Shown here: in pieces, positions 57,051 through 64,000 of the stretch
How the letters are laid out: each line of letters opens with the position of its first letter
How positions within the stretch are numbered: position 1 is the stretch's first letter
DNA from: a virus
Virus record (IMG/VR): IMGVR_UViG_3300029258_003380
Location: 1-64,000 of that record
Length of the DNA: 64,000 bases
Strand: one strand, 5' to 3'
Made by a program: the position numbers and the translations under genes
The notes under the pieces: generated by a model
What the model was told of the DNA's origin: nothing
Databases searched by the model: none
The model's input: only the letters and a program-made list of their open reading frames with translations

Positions 57051-58103
57051 GTGGCGATTGCGAATATTAGATGGCAGGTTGATGCGGTAACACTGGCGGC
57101 GCTGGTTGCTGCCGGGTTCGACGCATGGCTTGTCGAGCGCCAAGACGGACCATTCTGGGCAGAAATATCCTACGAGACAACACGACCACCAATAAACGCA
57201 GCGGCACTAACCTATCTGTACACAGATCCTTCAGGTCCTGTCGATGCCATTACTGGTGAGGCCAGCGGTAACTACAGGGCCACACCTTATCGTACAAGTG
57301 ATGCAGCGACAGACGTACCCATCGGTGCGACCAAGGCAAGGCGCGGATACATAACACCCGATGACGTCTGGGCCGAGGGTTATGCAAACCCACCCTGGAC
57401 TCCTGCTTTGGTATGGCGAGGAATTGACAGGGCTACCAACACAATTGATGCCTTGTGCCGCCAGTGGTTTGAGCCGAGGTATTCGCAGTTTAGTTTCGAC
57501 GGAACAGGCCATGATCAATTATGGCTGGACCTGCCGATAGCCGCACTTCACGCCATGCTGTATCAAGACGACACAGTTGTGGAGGTTGACGACTTTGAGG
57601 TGTACAATCGTCATCTCACAAGGGGGCAGCTAAACCCTGACGACCGTGCGAGTCCTAAAGTTACATACGCAGATGATCTGTTCTTAGGATCCCGTCGCCG
57701 TCGTAGTAGCAGATATAGGGACGGAGCATTGTTTGGATCTGGCAGGAAGAACGTAATCCTCAAGGGCATATTTGGATACACGGAACTTGGCCCCGGCGAT
57801 ATAGCGGCCGAGACAGTTGTACACTCCCAGATTCCAATAAGCTATGGCCAGACGCCGTCGGAGATAGTCCGTGCCTGTTTATTGCTGACACTGACATACA
57901 TGCTGCCGGCAGATGAACAACAGGAAGCTGCACTGGCCAGTAGGATAACCAAGGTGAAGACGAGGGACCAGTGGATGGAGTTCGCAGATCCTGGCGGCGG
58001 CGGTGCTAATCCAGACGCGAGTTATGGTCTGACTGGCAACATCGAGGTGGACAACATTTTGATGAGATATTCTGGTCCGATTCGAATGGGTGGAATTGGA
58101 TAA
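57051..58103 (+). CDS. Head-tail connector-like protein
   Basis: 350 residues from GTG 57051. A helical-plus-beta pattern (VWRGIDRATNTIDALCRQWF EPRYSQ then FDGTGHDQLWLDLPIAALHA) resembles the adaptor region that follows capsid genes in many phages. It lies in the correct place between capsid and tail completion. The family match is not certain. Confidence 0.7.
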   Translation: MAIANIRWQVDAVTLAALVAAGFDAWLVERQDGPFWAEISYETTRPPINAAALTYLYTDPSGPVDAITGEASGNYRATPYRTSDAATDVPIGATKARRGYITPDDVWAEGYANPPWTPALVWRGIDRATNTIDALCRQWFEPRYSQFSFDGTGHDQLWLDLPIAALHAMLYQDDTVVEVDDFEVYNRHLTRGQLNPDDRASPKVTYADDLFLGSRRRRSSRYRDGALFGSGRKNVILKGIFGYTELGPGDIAAETVVHSQIPISYGQTPSEIVRACLLLTLTYMLPADEQQEAALASRITKVKTRDQWMEFADPGGGGANPDASYGLTGNIEVDNILMRYSGPIRMGGIG

Positions 58104-58633
58104 TGGGTATCGTTACACGAGGCCGTCTGATCAATAAATTCGTGGCTGTGATCATGCGCTTGGACACAGAGGCTACGTCTCTTGTTGCCGGTGGAGGATA
58201 TGATCCAGAATTTGACGCTACGATACCGGTCAGCGATGGCACACAACTTGGCTCGACGTCTCGGAGAGAAATGGCAGCGTTGCGTCTCAATGTTCAACTA
58301 GATCGGAAGTCCTGGGGTGAACAGAACATGACACGGGGCGGTCGCCAGATAGTGGCTGATATTGTGCTTGTGTTCCATTGGCCCGACCTGGAGAACATGG
58401 GACTGATCAATGCAGATGGCGAGTGCACCTTGAAAAAGGGCGACAGAATCGACCGTATCGAAACTCGCAAAGGAGCAATCGAGGCGACATTCGATAATCC
58501 ACCTGGGATGTTCATCGATGGTTTCGAACGCGCCGGCCATGGGCTTGCACCGTTTGGAACGCCGAGAACAAATCTGTTATACACATACTGCGCATACGAC
58601 CGAGTGGCCGGTGTTGCCGCTGGAGGTGTATAA
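58103..58633 (+). CDS. Head-tail joining protein candidate
   Basis: 176 residues in a TAATG overlap. Beta-rich core (QIVADIVLVFHWPDLENMGL) with a compact C-terminus; its position between the connector and the virion-morphogenesis gene fits a head-completion (stopper) protein. Not recognised by motif. Confidence 0.66.
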   Translation: MGIVTRGRLINKFVAVIMRLDTEATSLVAGGGYDPEFDATIPVSDGTQLGSTSRREMAALRLNVQLDRKSWGEQNMTRGGRQIVADIVLVFHWPDLENMGLINADGECTLKKGDRIDRIETRKGAIEATFDNPPGMFIDGFERAGHGLAPFGTPRTNLLYTYCAYDRVAGVAAGGV

Positions 58634-59178
58634 TGACGGTACGAATCTCAGTGACTCAGCACGGTATAGATAGGATGTTCCAATCTGTAGAACGTTGGGC
58701 CCGCAAGTCCGAGGGTGCAGTGGCGCGTACAACTGGGAAACTGGCGCAGGAACTCCGGAAGGACATTGTCACCGGCATAAAGAGCCAGGCACCGGGAGGG
58801 ATGCAGTTTGTTCCGTTGAAAGCGGCGACGATAGCAGCCAAAGGTAGCAGCAAGGCACTCATCGACAACGGCGATATGCTCAGGTCTGTGAATGTTACCA
58901 AACTGAACCCATTGGCCTACTTTGTAGGAATTCACCGCGCAGTTAAAACACGAGACGGCAAGTCGATGGTGAACCTTGCCGAGGTGCACGAATATGGTTC
59001 TAAGAAAGCCAACATACCACCTCGGCCGTTCCTTGTCCCTTCGTACAACGCATGGGCATATGAAGTGCAGAAGCGTTTTGCGGAGATGGTAGCACGTGAC
59101 ATCGGCGTTCCAATGATCGGTTCGCTACAGGGCAACGTAGGCAGTCGCATGGGCGGCGTCACGTTTGGAGACGGCTAA
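58633..59178 (+). CDS. Phage virion morphogenesis / tail completion protein
   Basis: 181 residues. PLKAATIAAKGSSKALIDNG followed by DMLRSVNV and AEVHEYGSKKANIPPRPF matches the virion-morphogenesis family (Mu gpG / P2 gpS / HK97 gp10-like) used in tail completion. Its place before the tail genes agrees. It overlaps both neighbours at TAATG junctions. Confidence 0.85.
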   Translation: MTVRISVTQHGIDRMFQSVERWARKSEGAVARTTGKLAQELRKDIVTGIKSQAPGGMQFVPLKAATIAAKGSSKALIDNGDMLRSVNVTKLNPLAYFVGIHRAVKTRDGKSMVNLAEVHEYGSKKANIPPRPFLVPSYNAWAYEVQKRFAEMVARDIGVPMIGSLQGNVGSRMGGVTFGDG

Positions 59179-60146
59179 TGGCAGTCCCAACCGTAACAGG
59201 CGTGAACCCAGCGAGCGGGAGCACCCGAGGTAAGAACGTGATTCGTATAGAGGGTACTAATTTCAGGCTTCCGGATCCTCCGCCTTTAACTGGCGAAGTA
59301 CAGTCCGAACAACAGAAGACGGTATCTGTGCAGTTCGAGGGTGAAGAATCAGAGTGGGCATACAGCGCGAGCGATTCGCTCATATTGGCCCGTGTGCCAA
59401 CATGGAATGGGCCCTATGATATAACCTTCCCGGCACAACTAGATGTGCGTGTGGCCAACCTGGACAACAGCGGCGTGGAGATCCCCGGTGAGAACGCCAC
59501 ATTAGCTGACGCCTATTCGATCAACAGGCCTTCCCTTCAAAACGAGTCATATTTGCAACGTGTTGTGCGCGAGGTGATTCGTTTATTCAGACGCCACGTG
59601 CTGGAGAACACACACCACACGACCTCCAGGGACTTCTCGTTGTCACCTGCTACACAGGAGACGCTTCGTGCAGAGGGGCCCCTGGTACAACTAGGAGGGC
59701 CCAGTCTCGTACTGAACAGGTTTCATACCATAGAGCGCGAGACCGTAGAGGAAGACCCTTTGGGTGGCGTAGACGGCAGGATGCGTCGCAAACCTCCTGT
59801 GACTGTTGACATGAATTTCTTGACAACGGTCTGGGCAAACAACATCTACCATCTCGAGGGACTTGTTCAGGCACTCTTGTTGTTTCAACGCGACATAAAA
59901 CTGGTCAAGGTTCCGAGAGATCCGACAAATCCTGCCGCTGGCACGAAGGACTATGAGTTCCGGATGTCCTGGGATTCGTATCCAGATATCAATTCCGACC
60001 CAACAACTGATGATCTGATGTACGCCGCGGCAACATTTTTCGTAAGAGGCGTGCATATTGACGAAGATATTGGTACCATAGTCGAGCGTGGCTGGATAAT
60101 TACGCAGAACAACGGGGATCCCGTGCTGCAAGTCCAGTCACACTAG
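59178..60146 (+). CDS. Tail protein with IPT/TIG-like N-terminal domain
   Basis: 322 residues. The N-terminal 110 residues (GVNPASGSTRGKNVIRIEGT NF then VSVQFEGEE) form an IPT/TIG immunoglobulin-like domain. The rest (NNIYHLEGLVQALLLFQRDI ... ADLMYAAATFFVRGVHIDED-like) resembles a tail terminator or completion domain. Ig-like additions often decorate virion proteins and bind carbohydrates. It sits upstream of the sheath. Confidence 0.76.
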   Translation: MAVPTVTGVNPASGSTRGKNVIRIEGTNFRLPDPPPLTGEVQSEQQKTVSVQFEGEESEWAYSASDSLILARVPTWNGPYDITFPAQLDVRVANLDNSGVEIPGENATLADAYSINRPSLQNESYLQRVVREVIRLFRRHVLENTHHTTSRDFSLSPATQETLRAEGPLVQLGGPSLVLNRFHTIERETVEEDPLGGVDGRMRRKPPVTVDMNFLTTVWANNIYHLEGLVQALLLFQRDIKLVKVPRDPTNPAAGTKDYEFRMSWDSYPDINSDPTTDDLMYAAATFFVRGVHIDEDIGTIVERGWIITQNNGDPVLQVQSH

Positions 60147-60155
60147 GAGGTCAAG

Positions 60156-60518
60156 ATGAAAACGGGACAAATTATTATTGAAAATCAAACAGAGCGGCAC
60201 GTCACGTACCGCATTGATCACAAGGCCGTGTGCGTAAAAATAGGCAAATGTTTCTGTCGCCAGGGGCGTCGAAGCCTGGTTGCCTATTCGTTCCACGTAC
60301 CCGGCGGTAAGGGTAAGCGGACTTTGCCGTTGCATCCAGGGGTCACAATGATTCCAGAGTTGAAACGGGATCTTGGTGGACGGAAACCAGCGATGAAAAT
60401 CGTTGGAGCGAAGCCCAGCGAGGAAGCCGCGGAGAAACTGGCTAACAAAGCGGCCAGTGGTGATAAGCCAAGTTCCAAGTCCGGCAAGGGCAAGGGCGGC
60501 AAGACGGGGCAGAAGTAG
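60156..60518 (+). CDS. Small structural-module protein with basic tail
   Basis: 120 residues; RBS AGGAGG. An N-terminal beta domain (IIIENQTERHVTYRIDHKAV ... RSLVAYSFHVPGGKG) is followed by a Lys/Gly tail ending SKSGKGKGGKTGQK, encoded by DNA with 23 bases identical to the 56135 gene. A small tail or head accessory protein is likely. Confidence 0.72.
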   Translation: MKTGQIIIENQTERHVTYRIDHKAVCVKIGKCFCRQGRRSLVAYSFHVPGGKGKRTLPLHPGVTMIPELKRDLGGRKPAMKIVGAKPSEEAAEKLANKAASGDKPSSKSGKGKGGKTGQK

Positions 60519-60565
60519 GACAACCACAATAGCAACCGCTTCCGCATGGAAGCAGGAGGACGACG

Positions 60566-62842
60566 ATGGGAGCAGAACTTCTTGCCAGTAAAGTCGTGAT
60601 CCTTGAGGAGGAGCCGTCAATCCCAACCATAGCAGCACTGCCGAGTGCAGTGACATTGTGCTTGGGAATTACGGAGCGCGGTCCCATCGCTGACCCGCAA
60701 CTCCTAACTTCGTTTGAGGATTACAATAGAATCTTCGGTGGGTTCACCCTGGATAGTGACGTAGCAGTTGCCGCGTACGGATTCTTTCGCCAGGGCGGTA
60801 CTTTCATGTGGGGTAGCCGTACGTGCCACTTCACCGATCTCACCGATCCAAACACAGCAACGGCCGAGAAAGGTAGTGTGATGCTGAACAACAGCGGATC
60901 GCTTGCCACGCCTGCGGTAGTGGGACCAGGCACAGGGGTGTCTCCGTTTGTGATGACCGACGGCATGCACATCGACATCGACATCGGTGCTGGTCCTGTC
61001 GTGGTGACATTCAACGGGACTCCGGCACAGGTGCCAAACGCGCCAGTGGTCGGGCCGTACGCTCTAATCGGTGGCGAGACGCTGCTGGTGGACGTGGATG
61101 GTGTGAGCCAAATCGTAACGTTCTTGCCAACAGACTTCGCAGTTCCAGGTGCAGCGACCGGTCTAGAAGTTGCAGCAAGGATCAACTCCGACCTGAGTGG
61201 AGCCAAGTGTATTCCTGTGGGCGTAGCTCCAGGACCATACGGTCTGATGCTGGAGACGGATGGATCTGGCAACGACTACTCGCTCAACGTCACCGGTGGA
61301 ACCGCTGCGCCAGTATTGCTGTTTGCTCCTGGTCTTGTAGTGGGACCTGGCAACGTTGGTAACATCGCGCTTGTCCTGGCAACAGAGGTCGAGGCGATTG
61401 TTGAGGCTACGGTTGGTTTGCTCGGTTTGATCGACGTGATCGTTGGTGGTGGTGTCCCAGGTGACATTACAATCGAGACGATTGCAACTGGTCTGTTGGC
61501 GCAGATCCAGGTCATGCCGGCATCCACAGTGGACTTCGGTCTGGACAACTTGGTTCACAATGGAGCCGATGCTGCGGTGCAGCCGACACTCTTGGTCGAG
61601 GGTAAAACACCCGGGAGTTACACAGACGACATCCGGATCATCATCGAAGCGGCCACCAACGGCATCGCCACATATTTCAACCTGAAGGTTGATGTGAGCG
61701 GTATCGTTAAAGAGACGTGGCCAAACTGCACAATGGACGACACATCTGCCGACTACGTTGAGACGTTGATGAACGACGTGAATCTTGGGTCTTTGCTGGT
61801 CAAGGTGGTCGATCAGGGTCTGGCACCGGTTGGTATCAAACGCCCCGCAGACGGAACGAGCGCGACGATGACAGGTGGAGACGATGGTCTTCTGGGGATC
61901 GCAGATGCCGACTACGTAGGGAACGTAGCAGGTCCAACTGGTCTCTACACATTTGACCGAATTCAGACCGGCCGGATACTGATCATTCCTGGTCTGTACA
62001 CGGAAGTTATTCACAAGGGCATGCTGGACTATGCGGAAATCGACCGTAACGGTTCCATGTTCTGCTTCTTGGACTGTCCGCCTCAGAACACGAAGACACA
62101 GGTCGTGACGTACCTGGTTGGTGCAGGATTGCTGGAGTACAGCGAATTCGGTGCCATCCACTGGCCTTGGATCAAGGTTGGCAACCCGCAGCCGGCGGTT
62201 TTTGGCACAGACAGCGAGATCACGATCCCGCCATCGGGTTGGATTGCTGGCAAGTGCGCAGCAAACGACCAGCGGCGAGGTGGAGTATACGAGGCACCCG
62301 CCGGCTACGGCGAGGGATGGGGCGTGATACGGGGCATGACCGATGTGGAAGATGATCCACAGGGTCAGACCGAGCACGAGGTACTGGACGAGAAGACACG
62401 AGACTATGTGTATCCGTACAGGATCAATCCATTCAACCGGACCAACGGAGGCCTGTGGTATATGGACGGGTCACGCACGTTGAAGTCCACTGGCAACTTC
62501 CCAAGCATCGGAGAGCGGCGCGGTGTGATCTTCATCGCAGAGTCGATCAAGGCAGGATTGCAGGTTTTCCGTCACCGATTCAACAACAGGGCGAACCGCA
62601 TGCGCGCAGAGAGGTCTACCAGGGTATTCCTCGAGGTAGAAATGAACAAGGGAGCATTCCGCAGCACGAATCCTGCGACTGCGTTCTTTGTGGACTTCTC
62701 GGATGCTCTGAACCCGGTGGCCAACGAGTTCGCGGGAATCATGACTGGTCGTATCGGTCTTGCCACAAACAAGCCGACTGACTGGATCATATTGCTAATT
62801 ACGCAGGACACGAGGGCACTAGAGGAAAGCCTCGCAGCCTAA
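60566..62842 (+). CDS. Tail sheath protein
   Basis: 758 residues. The pattern of the contractile sheath is visible: an N-terminal FGGFTLDSDVAVAAYGFFRQ with GGTFMWGSRTC, and a C-terminal conserved part (RINPFNRTNGGLWYMDGSRT LKSTGNF ... ERRGVIFIAESIKAGLQVFR). The middle holds a large beta-rich insertion (residues about 130-430) rich in Val/Thr/Gly, which explains the length. It contracts to drive the tube through the envelope and defines the phage as a myovirus type. Confidence 0.93.
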   Translation: MGAELLASKVVILEEEPSIPTIAALPSAVTLCLGITERGPIADPQLLTSFEDYNRIFGGFTLDSDVAVAAYGFFRQGGTFMWGSRTCHFTDLTDPNTATAEKGSVMLNNSGSLATPAVVGPGTGVSPFVMTDGMHIDIDIGAGPVVVTFNGTPAQVPNAPVVGPYALIGGETLLVDVDGVSQIVTFLPTDFAVPGAATGLEVAARINSDLSGAKCIPVGVAPGPYGLMLETDGSGNDYSLNVTGGTAAPVLLFAPGLVVGPGNVGNIALVLATEVEAIVEATVGLLGLIDVIVGGGVPGDITIETIATGLLAQIQVMPASTVDFGLDNLVHNGADAAVQPTLLVEGKTPGSYTDDIRIIIEAATNGIATYFNLKVDVSGIVKETWPNCTMDDTSADYVETLMNDVNLGSLLVKVVDQGLAPVGIKRPADGTSATMTGGDDGLLGIADADYVGNVAGPTGLYTFDRIQTGRILIIPGLYTEVIHKGMLDYAEIDRNGSMFCFLDCPPQNTKTQVVTYLVGAGLLEYSEFGAIHWPWIKVGNPQPAVFGTDSEITIPPSGWIAGKCAANDQRRGGVYEAPAGYGEGWGVIRGMTDVEDDPQGQTEHEVLDEKTRDYVYPYRINPFNRTNGGLWYMDGSRTLKSTGNFPSIGERRGVIFIAESIKAGLQVFRHRFNNRANRMRAERSTRVFLEVEMNKGAFRSTNPATAFFVDFSDALNPVANEFAGIMTGRIGLATNKPTDWIILLITQDTRALEESLAA

Positions 62843-62856
62843 GAAGGGAGTGAACG

Positions 62857-63312
62857 ATGGGAGAACCGACTTACTATGATAAAAAGTTCGCGTTCATCGT
62901 AGACATCGATGGAGTGGGCTGGGCAGGTTTTACGACGTGCAGCGAGATCGCTGGGGAGTTCGAGGATGTTGACCACCGCGAAGGTGGGAGGCGCCATAAG
63001 CACAAGGCTCCAGGGCTCGTAGACTTTCCGGATGTCACGCTGACGCGTGGTAGTACCGAAGACTTCGACCTCTACAACTGGTTCAAGGAGTGTTATGACG
63101 CTGCTGCTGGGACTGGCCAGGTACCCCCTGATCTGTTCCGTACAGTGGACGTGATACAATTGGACGAGGCAGGGAACGAGTTGCGTCGCTATCGTCTTTT
63201 CAAAGCATACTGCAAGCGTTGGTCTTCAGGAGACTGGGACAACAATGCAAGCGAGGCCTTGATGGAGTCGGTAGTTATCCGGTTTGACTACCCGGAGAAG
63301 AATCCGAGTTAG
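62857..63312 (+). CDS. Tail tube protein
   Basis: 151 residues; RBS AAGGGAG. The start (KKFAFIVDIDGVGWAGFTTC then SEIAGEFEDVDHREGG) and the mid-region TLTRGSTEDFDLYNWF match the T4 gp19-like tube family (PF06841). It lies directly after the sheath, the usual order in contractile tails. It polymerises into the inner tube. Confidence 0.93.
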   Translation: MGEPTYYDKKFAFIVDIDGVGWAGFTTCSEIAGEFEDVDHREGGRRHKHKAPGLVDFPDVTLTRGSTEDFDLYNWFKECYDAAAGTGQVPPDLFRTVDVIQLDEAGNELRRYRLFKAYCKRWSSGDWDNNASEALMESVVIRFDYPEKNPS

Positions 63313-63430
63313 AATATTTGCCGTTAAGCGGCGATAAGGCATAGGCAATGCCGGCGGTTGTCCCAATGATTGGGGTGGCCGTCGGCCGGTCCCTTCGGGG
63401 ATAGATAACAGTACAGGCAAAGGAGGGGTC
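63313..63430 (+). other. Structured intergenic RNA region
   Basis: A 118-base gap in an otherwise packed module. Visible hairpins are GCCG/CGGC (63320-63332), CCC/GGG (63362-63374) and a UUCG tetraloop stem TCCC-TTCG-GGGA (63390-63401). There is no terminator T run. It may control expression of the tail assembly gene, encode a small RNA or mark a processing site. Confidence 0.55.
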
Positions 63431-64000
63431 ATGAAGACCACGAACGTCAAGCTACCGTCAGGCGCAGTAATTGAGATCAGGAAAATCTCACTCCGTGATG
63501 AGAACTTCCTCGCTGGTGCGGCAAGATCCAAACGCAAGAACAATGACAAGGTTCTGATCGAGGTGATGTCCAGGTGCACAATTGGATTTGTGGAACCTGG
63601 CCCATACAAGGATGTGAACGCAGGAGACAAGGTTAAGTGGGACGACATGCTGTCCGGTGACTGGTTTGGGGCGATGATCGAACTTCGCAAATTCAGTTAC
63701 AGGGAGGGTTCCAGCTACGACATACAGGTACAATGTCCAGCCCTTGGATGCAATAACAAGTTTGGATGGAAGGTTGATCTGGACAAGGATTTATTTGTCA
63801 AGGGTCTACCGGAGGAGTCTGTAGAGGCGATGGCTGAGGGTAAGCCACTGTCGACGACAATCGATGGTCGTGTGGTGGAGTTCAACCTTGGATACGTCAA
63901 GGATAACGAAGCCCAGGATAAACTGGAGAAGCGATTTCCAGGTCGTGAGGTGTCGTGCATGCTCAGGTCCAGGATCGTCTCTGTGGAGGGTGTGGAACGT
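63431..64000 (+). CDS. T4-like baseplate hub/tail assembly protein (cut by window edge)
   Basis: ATG 63431 follows AAAGGAGGGG, and 190 codons are open to the end. ISLRDENFLAGAARSKRKNN, TIGFVEPGPYKDV, WDDMLSGDWFGAMIELRKFS and IQVQCPALGCNNKFGWKVDL match a family near tail tube genes that I associate with T4-type baseplate hub assembly (gp26/gp28-like). The CxxxxC site may bind zinc. Direct placement after the tube gene fits a baseplate or chaperone role. The 3' end is outside the window. Confidence 0.75.
   Translation, partial: MKTTNVKLPSGAVIEIRKISLRDENFLAGAARSKRKNNDKVLIEVMSRCTIGFVEPGPYKDVNAGDKVKWDDMLSGDWFGAMIELRKFSYREGSSYDIQVQCPALGCNNKFGWKVDLDKDLFVKGLPEESVEAMAEGKPLSTTIDGRVVEFNLGYVKDNEAQDKLEKRFPGREVSCMLRSRIVSVEGVER

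Noticed and set aside
61163-62377. 404-codon open frame on the minus strand
   Set aside because: It mirrors the sheath gene, which has clear family motifs and RBS. The reverse product is Cys/His/Arg-rich with no recognisable domain, and there is no other minus-strand gene.

Overview
The window is a continuous stretch of a large tailed-phage genome, most likely a contractile-tailed (myovirus-like) double-stranded DNA phage. Every gene I can support is on the + strand. Genes are tightly packed, with stop/start overlaps such as ATGA and TAATG and strong AGGAG-type ribosome binding sites. Sheath, tube, portal, large terminase and HK97-fold capsid genes place it firmly among the tailed phages.

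The host is probably Gram-negative. Transmembrane lysis-type proteins sit beside the amidase and transglycosylase genes, and there is a lipoprotein gene with a lipobox. That lipoprotein (19920-20912) has long Asp-Thr/Ser/Ala runs and a DUF1566-like C-terminus, a style I associate with Myxococcota and related delta-type bacteria. This is only a hint about the host.

Layout. 1-3678: replication, with the tail end of a possible replication protein, a DnaB-type helicase and two unknown proteins. 3725-10153: lysis and envelope, with an amidase, a membrane-anchored transglycosylase, a holin-like protein, a spanin-like overlapping pair and a small membrane ORF hidden inside another gene; a fibre-like fragment, an HNH-like protein and a DUF5131 radical-SAM-like protein are interspersed. 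10150-19903: small genes of DNA metabolism and modification (TSCPD-like, two DNA methyltransferases, ASCH, RuvC-like resolvase, PD-(D/E)XK nuclease, ribbon-helix-helix protein). 19920-39488: an accessory region with somewhat AT-richer stretches, many zinc-ribbon and membrane proteins, several paralogous pairs, a Spo11/TopoVI-A-like TOPRIM protein, a cytosine-C5 methyltransferase spread over two overlapping frames, Lar-like proteins and a candidate small terminase. 39475-64000: the virion module in the usual order, with ParB-like protein, large terminase, portal, a fibre and tRNA-like insertion, a minor head protein fused to a zincin-type metalloprotease, scaffold-like protein, XkdF-like protease, major capsid, connectors, tail completion, sheath, tube and a baseplate/tail-assembly protein cut by the right edge.

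Regulation. Four good sigma70-type promoters share a 16-base spacer (12123, 20991, 29621, 31569). One more drives an apparently leaderless ribbon-helix-helix gene (30124), and an extended -10 precedes the lysis genes (3682). Three of these have GGTAG near the expected start of transcription. One clear intrinsic terminator (11261-11298) lies inside a coding region. The most unusual items are the dual-frame methyltransferase, the expanded tRNA-like element at 46451-46570, the embedded membrane ORF at 6516, the metalloprotease fused to the head protein with a possible partner gene, and the paralogues flanking a methyltransferase. Family assignments come from memory of motifs, not from searches.
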